A program made the translations under genes and the position numbers. A model generated the notes under the pieces. It made no database searches. It saw nothing but the letters and a program-made list of their open reading frames with translations, and had not been told where the DNA came from. 64,000 nucleotides of DNA from an uncultured Subdoligranulum sp. (GTDB lineage Bacteria > Bacillota > Clostridia > Oscillospirales > Ruminococcaceae), in contig NZ_OZ007030.1 in NCBI RefSeq assembly GCF_963931595.1, forward strand, positions 2,720,481 to 2,784,480, in the 5' to 3' direction. The first letter of the stretch is position 1, and each line of letters begins with the position of its first letter. Below are positions 57,651 through 64,000 of the stretch, one piece after another.

Positions 57651-58748
57651 ATGGAAAATCTGACCTTCAAACTGTATTCTCCGCTGACGGCGGAACTTCT
57701 GCCGGTCGATAGCGAGTTCTGTCAGGAAGATGAGCTCGTGGAACTGCGCGGGCGGGAACTGTCCGCCTACGCAGCAGCCATCTCCGAGCAGATCGAGCGG
57801 GAGGGCGACCACCTGGAACAGTATCTCGACGGCGAGAGCGAATCCTACCTGGCTGCTCATGTGAAAAGCATCCGAATCTCGGTGGAGGAACACGGCGGTG
57901 AACTGTGCGGTTGCGCCACCGTTGTGGTGGATGCGGACCTGACCGAACGCGGCTGGAATGACCTGCAGGAGTATCTCTCCGGCCAGTATTCGGACGGCTG
58001 GGGCGAGGGCTTTGAGCAGCGCGACATCGCGGTTGAAAATGGTTGCCTCAACGTCCACTTCTGGCAGCCGGATAACTTTGAATTTAGGGTGGTACCGGTT
58101 GAGTGCAAATCGCAGGTCGAACGATCTGCGGCGGATGTGGCAGCAGCAGGGGGCGGCAATCGGATACGGCGTCCTGACAAGAAGTACGAGATCACCGACA
58201 TCGCCCACCCGGTTTACCCGGAGCTGCACCGCATTCGGGCGCTGCGGCAAGTTACCAAAACAGTGGGACCCGGTACAATGGGCGGTTATATCCAGAGCGA
58301 AAATAATTTGTCTCAGGAAAAAGACGCAGCGTGGATCTACGGAGAAGCTATCTGCTGTGATGACGCGCGTGTGACGAAGAACGCTGCTCTGACAGGCCAT
58401 GCCTATGTATGTGAATCGGCGCTGGTTTGCGGCGAGACTGAAATCGGTGATTCAGCCTGCGTGAAAGATGATGCTGTTGTGATGGCCGGTACAGTTAAGG
58501 GAAATGCACGCGTTTGTGGCAGTGGCTTGGTTACGAAAAATTTCGGCACGGAATATGCTCCCGTAGTGGAAGGCAATGCCACCGTCATGGGAACGGTGGC
58601 GGGTGCAGTCTACCTTTCGGGAAATGCATTCATATTACCTGGAAGCACTGTGGATAATCCCATCACGGATGTGCTGGCGATCAACGGAAACGGTGCCCGG
58701 CTGTATATCAACGAAACACCGAAATTCCCCTCGTTGCCTGAACGATAA
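57651..58748 (+). CDS. Two-domain protein: unknown N-terminal domain and left-handed beta-helix
   Basis: A 365-residue protein. The N-terminal domain (about 1-150; ENLTFKLYSPLTAELLPVDS, YAAAISEQIEREGDHLEQYL) is of a type I have seen with conjugative elements but cannot name. After a basic linker, residues about 185-350 are a series of hexapeptide-like turns (ACVKDDAVVMAGTVKGNARV, then EGNATVMGTVAGAVYLSGNA) expected to form a left-handed beta-helix, as in YdcK-like or acyltransferase proteins. No catalytic His was identified. A GAGGTGA site precedes ATG 57651, 5 bases after the TOPRIM stop. Function unknown. Confidence 0.7.
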   Translation: MENLTFKLYSPLTAELLPVDSEFCQEDELVELRGRELSAYAAAISEQIEREGDHLEQYLDGESESYLAAHVKSIRISVEEHGGELCGCATVVVDADLTERGWNDLQEYLSGQYSDGWGEGFEQRDIAVENGCLNVHFWQPDNFEFRVVPVECKSQVERSAADVAAAGGGNRIRRPDKKYEITDIAHPVYPELHRIRALRQVTKTVGPGTMGGYIQSENNLSQEKDAAWIYGEAICCDDARVTKNAALTGHAYVCESALVCGETEIGDSACVKDDAVVMAGTVKGNARVCGSGLVTKNFGTEYAPVVEGNATVMGTVAGAVYLSGNAFILPGSTVDNPITDVLAINGNGARLYINETPKFPSLPER

Positions 58749-58770
58749 ACGAATAGAAAGGAAGATGCCT

Positions 58771-59580
58771 TTGACCAAAACACCCGAAACCAATATTGTA
58801 TTTGGACCGCAGCCCAAGTTTGAAATGCCCGAACACGCCGGCGGCGACGGCTGGACGATTTTGCACGGCGACTGCCTGCGCCTGATGCGCCAGATGCAGG
58901 ACGGCGTGTTTGACGCCGTCATCACCGACCCGCCCTATGCCTCGGGCGGGAGTACACCCGCCGAAAAAACCAAAACCACCTCCCAGAAATACAGTTCGAT
59001 GTCCCCGGACAAGGCATTGCCCGATTTTGCCGGTGACCAGATGGACCAGCGCAGCTGGACGAACTTCATGACGGACTGGCTGAACGAAGCCTACCGCTTG
59101 TGCCGGCCCGGCGCGCCCATCTGCCTGTTCATCGACTGGCGGCAGCTGCCGTCCATGACCGACGCCTTGCAGCGTTCGGGCTGGATCTGGCGCGGCATCG
59201 CTGTGTGGGACAAAGCGACCTGCCGCCCGCAGAAAGGACGCTTCCGCCAGCAGGCGGAGTTCATCGTCTGGGGTTCCAAAGAAGCCATGCCCTTGCAGCG
59301 CAACGTCGGCTGCCTGCCCGGCGTGTTCCGGTATAGCAATCCGGCCAGCGGCGGGCGTATCCATGTGACCGAGAAATCGCTGCCGCTCATGCGCGACATC
59401 GTCCAGATCTGCGAGCCGGGCGGGCGCATTTTCGATCCGTTTGCCGGGGCGGGTACCACGATCCTGGCCGCGGTGCGCGAAGGGTACGAGGCGGTCGGCA
59501 TTGAAAAAACGGCCGCCTACTACAAACTCGGTTCCGATCGGGTGAAATTTGCGTTGGCAGCGAGAGAAAATGCCAAATGA
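58771..59580 (+). CDS. Beta-class N4-cytosine/N6-adenine DNA methyltransferase
   Basis: About 269 residues. Catalytic motif IV AVITDPPYASGG (about 50-61) comes first and the SAM-binding motif I DPFAGAGTTILAA (about 218-230) last, the beta-class order. The target recognition region lies between, around RRGRFRQQAEFIVWGS-like sequence. No restriction partner, so it may protect element DNA from host nucleases or regulate genes. Two starts are possible: ATG 58765 is only 2 bases after AAAGGA, while TTG 58771 has ideal 8-base spacing and is preferred. With the C5 enzyme at 46536 it is the second DNA methyltransferase on this element. Confidence 0.88.
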   Translation: MTKTPETNIVFGPQPKFEMPEHAGGDGWTILHGDCLRLMRQMQDGVFDAVITDPPYASGGSTPAEKTKTTSQKYSSMSPDKALPDFAGDQMDQRSWTNFMTDWLNEAYRLCRPGAPICLFIDWRQLPSMTDALQRSGWIWRGIAVWDKATCRPQKGRFRQQAEFIVWGSKEAMPLQRNVGCLPGVFRYSNPASGGRIHVTEKSLPLMRDIVQICEPGGRIFDPFAGAGTTILAAVREGYEAVGIEKTAAYYKLGSDRVKFALAARENAK

Positions 59581-59587
59581 TCCGGGG

Positions 59588-59662
59588 TGGATTCCAATAG
59601 GAATCCATCCACAGAAGTAAACCGAGCGGGTAGGATTCCTATTGGAATCCTACCCGCAATTT
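59588..59662 (+). terminator. Terminator with a related upstream palindrome
   Basis: Palindrome TGGATTCCAATAGGAATCCA (59588-59607), then a stronger 14-bp hairpin GCGGGTAGGATTCC/GGAATCCTACCCGC (59626-59657) followed by AATTTTC. The two share the GGATTCC core. Confidence 0.75.
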
Positions 59663-59680
59663 TCATTGTACGGTGCGCAG

Positions 59681-59709
59681 AGGTTTGTTACACATTATAT
59701 AACAAACCT
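59681..59709. promoter_or_regulatory. Inverted repeat, possible operator
   Basis: AGGTTTGTTA and TAACAAACCT flank a 9-base AT-rich centre, 37 bases before the next start codon. Likely a protein-binding site at the promoter of the deoxyribosyltransferase-like gene. Confidence 0.5.
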
Positions 59710-59745
59710 CCTGCACCCGGTTTTTATAGAGAAAGGAAATGTACT

Positions 59746-60084
59746 ATGAAACGTCCCTGGGCCTTTATCTGTGCCGCATCCACCACAAAATCTGAAACAT
59801 TACGCCGTTATTGCCGAGAACTTTACGAACTCGGCTATGTGCCGGTCTGCCCGCCGTTGCAGGATGGGCAGTATCTGGTGCTGGCCGACCCCACCGAGCG
59901 GGCGGATTACAACGAGATCGTGCGCGAAAAAATCCTGCGCAGCCCGCTTTTGGTGTTTTGCGGGCGCAGGACTGACGCAACGACCGCCGCCCAGATCGGC
60001 CTGGCGCAGAAGTACGGGCGCATCGTGACCGATCTGGATGGCCAGCGCGTAGCGGCGGAACAGGGAGAAGCGCTCCCCTGCTGA
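59746..60084 (+). CDS. Small nucleoside 2-deoxyribosyltransferase-like/DUF4406-type protein
   Basis: A 112-residue alpha/beta protein starting KRPWAFICAASTTKSETLRR. The pattern of an N-terminal strand with ICA, a helix with YCRELYELGYVPVCPPL, and a later LLVFCGRRTDATTAAQIGLA resembles the Rossmann-like nucleoside deoxyribosyltransferase/DUF4406 group found on phages and conjugative elements. Catalytic Glu assignment is not safe. AAAGGAAA lies 7 bases before ATG 59746. It is the last gene before the putative oriT. Confidence 0.6.
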   Translation: MKRPWAFICAASTTKSETLRRYCRELYELGYVPVCPPLQDGQYLVLADPTERADYNEIVREKILRSPLLVFCGRRTDATTAAQIGLAQKYGRIVTDLDGQRVAAEQGEALPC

Positions 60085-60131
60085 GGCCCTACCGGCTGGC
60101 GCATTACCTGCTGGCAAGTTTTGCAAGCATA

Positions 60132-60193
60132 GCGTTTGGACGTCCAAACGCTTGTTTTGGGGATGCCCCAAACCCCGTATGCCGCCTGGCGGC
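60132..60193. other. Candidate origin of transfer (oriT)
   Basis: Three inverted repeats in 62 bases directly upstream of mobC and the relaxase: GCGTTTGGAC/GTCCAAACGC (60132-60151), TTTGGGG-ATG-CCCCAAA (60156-60172) and GCCGCCTGGCGGC (60181-60193). Known pattern: MOBP oriTs lie just before mobC-relaxase genes and contain such repeats beside the nick. The nick itself was not identified. Confidence 0.6.
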
Positions 60194-60202
60194 CATCCGA
60201 AT

Positions 60203-60532
60203 ATGCCACTGGGAGGTGAGATCATCCGCAAACGAAACCATCAGATCGCGTTGCGGCTCAATGAACAGGAACTGCGCCATCTCGACCGCCAATCCGAACT
60301 GAGCGGTCTGTCGCGCGAAGAATACCTGCGCGCATTAATCATGGGGGCTGAACTTCATCCGCGCCCCTGCACGCATCACGCCGACCTGTTGCGCAAGGTG
60401 GCGGGCCTCTGCAACAACGCCAACCAACTGGCCCACCGCGCGAACAGCACCGGCGTGGCCGGGCAGGAAAGTGTGGACAAAATGACGGCACTGGCCGCGG
60501 AGGTCTACCGCGTCGTCAAAGAAAACTGGTGA
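60203..60532 (+). CDS. mobC: MobC-like relaxosome accessory protein
   Basis: A 109-residue (or 102) protein with an N-terminal ribbon-helix-helix, RKRNHQIALRLNEQELRHLD, then SGLSREEYLRALIMGAE, and a C-terminal MobC region with LLRKVAGLCNNANQLAHRAN. It binds oriT and helps the relaxase. The formal start ATG 60203 has no ribosome site. A GGGAGGTGAG site points instead to ATC at 60224, just before RKRNH where family members have Met. Its stop lies 7 bases before the relaxase start. Confidence 0.88.
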   Translation: MPLGGEIIRKRNHQIALRLNEQELRHLDRQSELSGLSREEYLRALIMGAELHPRPCTHHADLLRKVAGLCNNANQLAHRANSTGVAGQESVDKMTALAAEVYRVVKENW

Positions 60533-60538
60533 TGTCGC

Positions 60539-61861
60539 ATGGCTTACACCTCTCTCATCCCCGTGCGCCGCCTGGACAGGGCGGTGAAATATGTGCGGGA
60601 CAAAACCAAAACCACAAAGCCGAGTTCGCTGGAAGAAGCGGTGGACTACGCCCTCAACCGTGACAAGACCGAGTCCGTCTGCTTTGAGACGGGACTAAGC
60701 TGCCTGTGTGAAACGGCGTTTACCGACATGAAAGCCAATGCCCTCCGCTGGCACAAAACCGGCGGCGTACAAGGGTATCATTTGGTCCAGAGTTTTGCCG
60801 CGGGCGAGGTGATGCCGGAACTGGCCCACCAGATCGGCGTGGAACTGGCCGACCAGCTGTTGGCTGGGCGCTACCAGGCCGTGGTGACGACCCATCTCAA
60901 CACCGGCCACATCCACAATCACATCGTTTGGTGCGCGGTGGCGCTGGACAACGGCCGCAAATACCACAGCAATGCCAAAAGCTATTACACCGAGGTACGC
61001 GCCAGGTCAGACGCTCTGTGCCGGCAGTATGGTTTGTCGGTGATCGAAACCGAAAGAAGCCAGCAGAGTTCACAGCCATACGCCGAATGGCAAGCGGGTC
61101 AGACAGGCCAGTCAACCTGGCGCAGCCTCATCCGGCGGGATGTGGACGATGCGATCAACCGTTCGCTGACCTGGCGGCAGTTTGTCCAGGCGATGGAGGA
61201 AAAGGGCTACACGATGCGGTTCGACCGCAAATACCCGATTTTGCAGCCGCCAGACAAAACCCGACCGGTGCGGTTCAAAACCTTGGGCAAGCGATACACC
61301 CCGCAGGCTATCCGCAACAGAATCCTGTATCCGAGATGGCGGTATCCAACGGGTCAACGAGAGCCGGTCGTCTGGTTTGGCCGCCTGCACGGAACCCACC
61401 GCAAAGCCCGCAAGCTCACCGGCCTGCGGGCTTTGTATTATCGGTATCTGTACGAACTGGGGGCGCTGCCCCGAAAGCCGCAGCGTCCCCGCTACGCTGT
61501 GCGGCAGGATATTCGCAATTTGGACAAGCGCATCCGGCAGATGGAATTTTTGTCTCGCCACGAAATCGGTACTCTGGTGCAGTTGGATACCTACCGCCAG
61601 GCACAGGAGCAGGCTGTAGATGCGCTGCTTGCCAAGCGCCGCCAACTCCACAAGGCAGCGCCGGACGATGCCGTCAAAGCGAGGTTGACACAGATCACCC
61701 AAAGCCTCAAGCCGCTGCGGCGGGACATCCGGCTCTGCCGCCAAATTGCAGAGCAATCGGTGCAGATGCAAAAACGCCTGCGGCAGCGGGAGGAATCTTG
61801 CCAAAACACAGAAAGAAATCCCGCACACGAACCCGACAGAAAAACCAACCCAACCAGATAA
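60539..61861 (+). CDS. mobA: MOBP-type relaxase (MobA/VirD2 family)
   Basis: A 440-residue relaxase that would nick oriT and pilot the strand to the recipient. Residues 1-30 (AYTSLIPVRRLDRAVKYVRD) and the His-rich motif III TTHLNTGHIHNHIVWCA (about 120-136) match the family; the catalytic Tyr is probably in the motif I region, YALNRDK or nearby. After about residue 180 the sequence becomes basic and helical with coiled-coil character (RQMEFLSRHEIGTLVQLDTY), ending with a charged tail. It begins 6 bases after mobC and is probably translated by coupling, since no good ribosome site is visible. Confidence 0.9.
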   Translation: MAYTSLIPVRRLDRAVKYVRDKTKTTKPSSLEEAVDYALNRDKTESVCFETGLSCLCETAFTDMKANALRWHKTGGVQGYHLVQSFAAGEVMPELAHQIGVELADQLLAGRYQAVVTTHLNTGHIHNHIVWCAVALDNGRKYHSNAKSYYTEVRARSDALCRQYGLSVIETERSQQSSQPYAEWQAGQTGQSTWRSLIRRDVDDAINRSLTWRQFVQAMEEKGYTMRFDRKYPILQPPDKTRPVRFKTLGKRYTPQAIRNRILYPRWRYPTGQREPVVWFGRLHGTHRKARKLTGLRALYYRYLYELGALPRKPQRPRYAVRQDIRNLDKRIRQMEFLSRHEIGTLVQLDTYRQAQEQAVDALLAKRRQLHKAAPDDAVKARLTQITQSLKPLRRDIRLCRQIAEQSVQMQKRLRQREESCQNTERNPAHEPDRKTNPTR

Positions 61862-61876
61862 AAAGGAGAAACGCTT

Positions 61877-62176
61877 ATGGATCATTATTTGGACAACCCC
61901 GACCGCTGGGCCTACCGCCGCGCGTATGCCGAGCGCAACTACCCGGTTGGCACCCGCATCCGGCTTCTTGCTATGCCGGACGACCCGAACCCCATCCCCG
62001 CGGGGACCTGCGGCACGGTGGTGGCGGTGGATGACGCCGGCCAGCTGCTCATGCAGTGGGACAATGGGCGCAGCCTGTCGCTGGTGCCCGGCGCAGACAG
62101 CTTTGAGGTGCTGGAGCGCCCCGGACACCGGGATGCCCCCGCGCGCACCGCGCACAGAAATGGAGACGCCAGATGA
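61877..62176 (+). CDS. DUF4314 protein
   Basis: A 99-residue protein with a small beta-barrel-like domain: VGTRIRLLAMPDDPNPIPAG, then TCGTVVAVDDAGQLLMQWDN and GRSLSLVPGAD. This is the DUF4314 domain common downstream of relaxases in Firmicutes conjugative elements; function unknown. AAAAGGAG precedes the ATG. The stop overlaps the next start. Confidence 0.85.
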   Translation: MDHYLDNPDRWAYRRAYAERNYPVGTRIRLLAMPDDPNPIPAGTCGTVVAVDDAGQLLMQWDNGRSLSLVPGADSFEVLERPGHRDAPARTAHRNGDAR

Positions 62177-62964
62177 ATTTGGGCTCTGACCCGGCCGACC
62201 AGGTCGTCCGGTATACGCTGGAAGGCACAGAGTTTGCGCTGCGCCTTTCTGGTACTGCGGCCAAAAACTTTGCCGTCTTTGTCGCCGCGGTGCTGCGCGA
62301 CCAGAAAAAGACTCGCGGGAAAACCAACCTCGCAAGATTGCTGCGGGAAGGCAAGCCGCTGAAATTCTTTTCGGTCCCAGCAGACCGTATGCGTGAGTTT
62401 GCGCAGGAAGCCAAGCGCCACGGCCTGCTGTTCGTGCCGATGCGTGACCGTAACGACCCAGATCATATCGAGATCGCCATCTGGGCCGAGGATTCCGCCA
62501 AGGTGGAACGGATCATCGACCGGATGCAGCTGGATGTGGTGGAAACCGGGGAAGCCGAGATCATGTCGGATGTCACACCCGAACAGCCCGCGCCGGGGCA
62601 GGAAGCGCCCGAACGTCAGCCTGTGCAAGGCGCTGACGATGTCTCTATCCCGTTTGGATTGGACGACCCTGACGGCGACCTGGGTTTTACCCGACCGGCT
62701 CCGCTATCTGCGGAGCCGGAGGACCCGCCGTTTTCCCGCTCGACCCGGACGACCGTCCCTCGGTCCGTGCCGCCCTCCGCCAGCAAAAACAGATCGCCCA
62801 ATATTTCTCCCGCGTTGTGCGCCGCGCAGGCACGGGCAAGGGGTGAGCGCCCCAGTGTGCGGGAGGAACTGCGGGGGATCAAGGCCATGCTGCACGCCAC
62901 AGAGGCGATGGCGCCCAAGCCCAAAGTGCCTATCCGCATCCATCGCGGTGACCGCGCCCGCTGA
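62173..62964 (+). CDS. PcfB/DUF3801-family conjugation protein
   Basis: A 263-residue protein. Its N-terminal domain (about 1-125), with YTLEGTEFALRLSGTAAKNF, FAVFVAAVLRDQKKTRGKTN and KFFSVPADRMREFAQEAKRH, is the PcfB/DUF3801 type. Known: in pCF10 this protein belongs to the conjugation operon next to the coupling ATPase PcfC. Residues after about 135 are Pro/Asp-rich and disordered, ending with a basic helix RPSVREELRGIKAML. The coupling protein is not in the next genes seen, but may be beyond 64,000. Confidence 0.82.
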   Translation: MNLGSDPADQVVRYTLEGTEFALRLSGTAAKNFAVFVAAVLRDQKKTRGKTNLARLLREGKPLKFFSVPADRMREFAQEAKRHGLLFVPMRDRNDPDHIEIAIWAEDSAKVERIIDRMQLDVVETGEAEIMSDVTPEQPAPGQEAPERQPVQGADDVSIPFGLDDPDGDLGFTRPAPLSAEPEDPPFSRSTRTTVPRSVPPSASKNRSPNISPALCAAQARARGERPSVREELRGIKAMLHATEAMAPKPKVPIRIHRGDRAR

Positions 62965-63051
62965 GCCGGAAGTTTTCCGTTTGTTTTCATTTGGTATATA
63001 GCTATGGAAGGGGTGTTGTGGTAATGTTGAACCTGAAAAGAGTATCCCATT

Positions 63052-63070
63052 GCCGGGGGCATCCCGGCAG
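63052..63070 (+). other. Hairpin before a ribosome binding site
   Basis: TGCCGGG/CCCGGCA hairpin 7 bases before the AGGAGG of the gene at 63084. The upstream region 62965-63050 contains an AT-rich TTGTTTTC ... TATATAGC stretch that may be a promoter. Confidence 0.4.
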
Positions 63071-63083
63071 ATAGGAGGCAACC

Positions 63084-63398
63084 ATGCATCGCAGCAACAT
63101 CCGCGTTATGAAGATGGACCGCAACGACCGCAGCATTTTGATGCGGGCATTGTATGCGGATTTTTGCGCCAACCGGGAGGTGGGGCTGCCCTATGGCCAT
63201 CTGGCCGCGCTCATCACGAAACTGCATGAGACCCAACCCGGCAAGCTGCCGCTGGACGATGCCGAGTTCCGCCTGGCCCGCAATTCCCTTAACCATCTGC
63301 GCAATGAGCGCATCGCCGCCGGCGGATACACCGATGCCGCGGATGCCGCGCTGCTCAAACTCATCCGGGCCAAACCGCCGTTGTGGTTGTTCGGATGA
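63084..63398 (+). CDS. Conserved small protein of unknown function
   Basis: A 104-residue, mainly helical protein: DRNDRSILMRALYADFCANR, then LPYGHLAALITKLHETQPGK and DAEFRLARNSLNHLRNERIA. The last 25 residues include ALLKLIRAKPPLWLFG. I do not recognise a family; the position in the conjugation operon suggests an accessory role. AGGAGGCAACC precedes the ATG. A GCCC/GGGC hairpin terminator lies just after it. Confidence 0.7.
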   Translation: MHRSNIRVMKMDRNDRSILMRALYADFCANREVGLPYGHLAALITKLHETQPGKLPLDDAEFRLARNSLNHLRNERIAAGGYTDAADAALLKLIRAKPPLWLFG

Positions 63399-63418
63399 TC
63401 CAATGCCAACTCAATTGG

Positions 63419-63444
63419 AAAGCCCGGACGTCTGTCAGGGCTTT
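63419..63444 (+). terminator. Weak terminator hairpin
   Basis: AAAGCCC ... GGGCTTT stem just beyond the stop at 63398. Confidence 0.5.
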
Positions 63445-63513
63445 CGCTATGTCTAAACCCAGCACCAGAAAGAAAATCATCATAAAACTGCACAAACGAC
63501 TGGAGGGATGCCC

Positions 63514-64000
63514 TTGACGTCAAATGAATTTTGGGCCATCATCGACCGCGCCCGGCAGCGCGCCGCCCCGAACAGCGAACCGGCAATGCAGGACGCGCTG
63601 TATGCGGAACTGGTGCAACTGCCGGCGCTGAAACTGTCTGCCTGGCAGGACCTGCAATACACCTATATGGACCTGGCCTGTACGCGCAAATTGTTTGGCG
63701 CGGCCGTCCTGATCAACGGCGGCAGCTCAGACGACCGCTTTCTGGATTTCACCGCCTGGCTGGTAATGCAGGGGAAAACCGTATACGAATCTGCGTTGGC
63801 CGCCCCGGACAGCCTGGCACGGTTCGATCTTCCCTTTGATGCCGCCGAGTGGGAGCTCTGCGGATACATTGCGGACCATGCGTATACCGGCAAGCGGTAT
63901 CTAGCCCTGTTAGCGCCGAACGCCCCGGCAAGGCAGTTGCTTCGCCAGCGTTACCCGGATCGGACGGATATAGACGCGCAGGTCGCGCGTATTTGCAGGG
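63514..64000 (+). CDS. DUF4240-domain protein, 3' end outside the window
   Basis: The first 162 codons are seen; the frame is open to the right edge. It starts TSNEFWAIIDRARQRAAPNS, which is the usual start of DUF4240 proteins, followed by helical segments (YAELVQLPALKLSAWQDLQY, FTAWLVMQGKTVYESALAAP). Function unknown. TTG 63514 is preferred, with GGAGG 7 bases upstream; an in-frame ATG at 63508 is only one base after the site. The same ATG-CCN-TTG arrangement occurs at 58765. Confidence 0.72.
   Translation, partial: MTSNEFWAIIDRARQRAAPNSEPAMQDALYAELVQLPALKLSAWQDLQYTYMDLACTRKLFGAAVLINGGSSDDRFLDFTAWLVMQGKTVYESALAAPDSLARFDLPFDAAEWELCGYIADHAYTGKRYLALLAPNAPARQLLRQRYPDRTDIDAQVARICR

Noticed and set aside
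63450-63518. 22-codon leader peptide before the DUF4240 gene
   Set aside because: Starts with ATG but has no ribosome site and lies inside a short gap; too little evidence to list.

Overview
The window looks like the chromosome of a GC-rich gut Firmicute of the Oscillospiraceae/Ruminococcaceae, near Faecalibacterium, Gemmiger and Subdoligranulum. This rests on the 16S rRNA as I recognise it, strong Firmicutes-type AGGAGG ribosome binding sites, and a gene set of single-subunit pyruvate:ferredoxin oxidoreductase, CoaX-type protein, sodium-pump decarboxylase subunits and an LtaS-like sulfatase. I could not run a database comparison, so genus is inference.

Positions 1-37,000 are ordinary chromosome in short operons: the start of an aminotransferase, a HAD phosphatase, undecaprenyl-diphosphatase, NifJ, TrmO, a lipoprotein, a MacB-like ABC exporter operon (ATPase, exported adaptor-like protein, permease), an alpha/beta hydrolase, OadG-OadB, an LtaS-like enzyme, a metallopeptidase-flippase-nitroreductase cluster, a hexuronate module (AraC regulator, fructuronate reductase, mannonate dehydratase), RsmI-phosphoesterase-BirA, an Amt-PII fusion, M18 peptidase with GluQ-RS, CopA with a nested CopZ, acylphosphatase and a CoaX-like protein. 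Between these genes lie many copies of two intergenic repeat families: an AT-rich palindrome around CTTTGCAAAG, and a GC-rich pair of hairpins. Several enclose terminator hairpins to make composite islands.

Positions 37,000-43,300 hold a complete rRNA operon with tandem promoters, 16S, tRNA-Ala, tRNA-Ile, 23S and 5S. It is followed by two tRNA-like repeat units of 104 bp and an intact tRNA-Lys.

From about 43,600 to the end is one arm of an integrative conjugative or mobilizable element, with almost all genes on the plus strand. It carries a ParM-like actin and partner, a DUF6017 protein, ribbon-helix-helix proteins, a C5 DNA methyltransferase, an amidoligase, a gamma-glutamylcyclotransferase-like protein, a 2,118-residue thioester/Cna-B surface protein with a sortase signal, a divergent S-adenosylmethionine synthetase, a TOPRIM protein, a beta-helix protein, an N4/N6 DNA methyltransferase, a likely oriT, MobC, a MOBP relaxase, DUF4314, PcfB-like and DUF4240 proteins. 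Integrase, coupling ATPase, type IV secretion and sortase genes are not in the window and presumably lie downstream.

The most interesting cargo is the contiguous methyltransferase, amidoligase, cyclotransferase and giant adhesin, followed by an atypical MetK. It could both modify DNA and make or edit amide-linked groups on a surface protein or peptide. Several element genes also appear to use non-canonical start codons (ATC, CTG) behind good ribosome binding sites.
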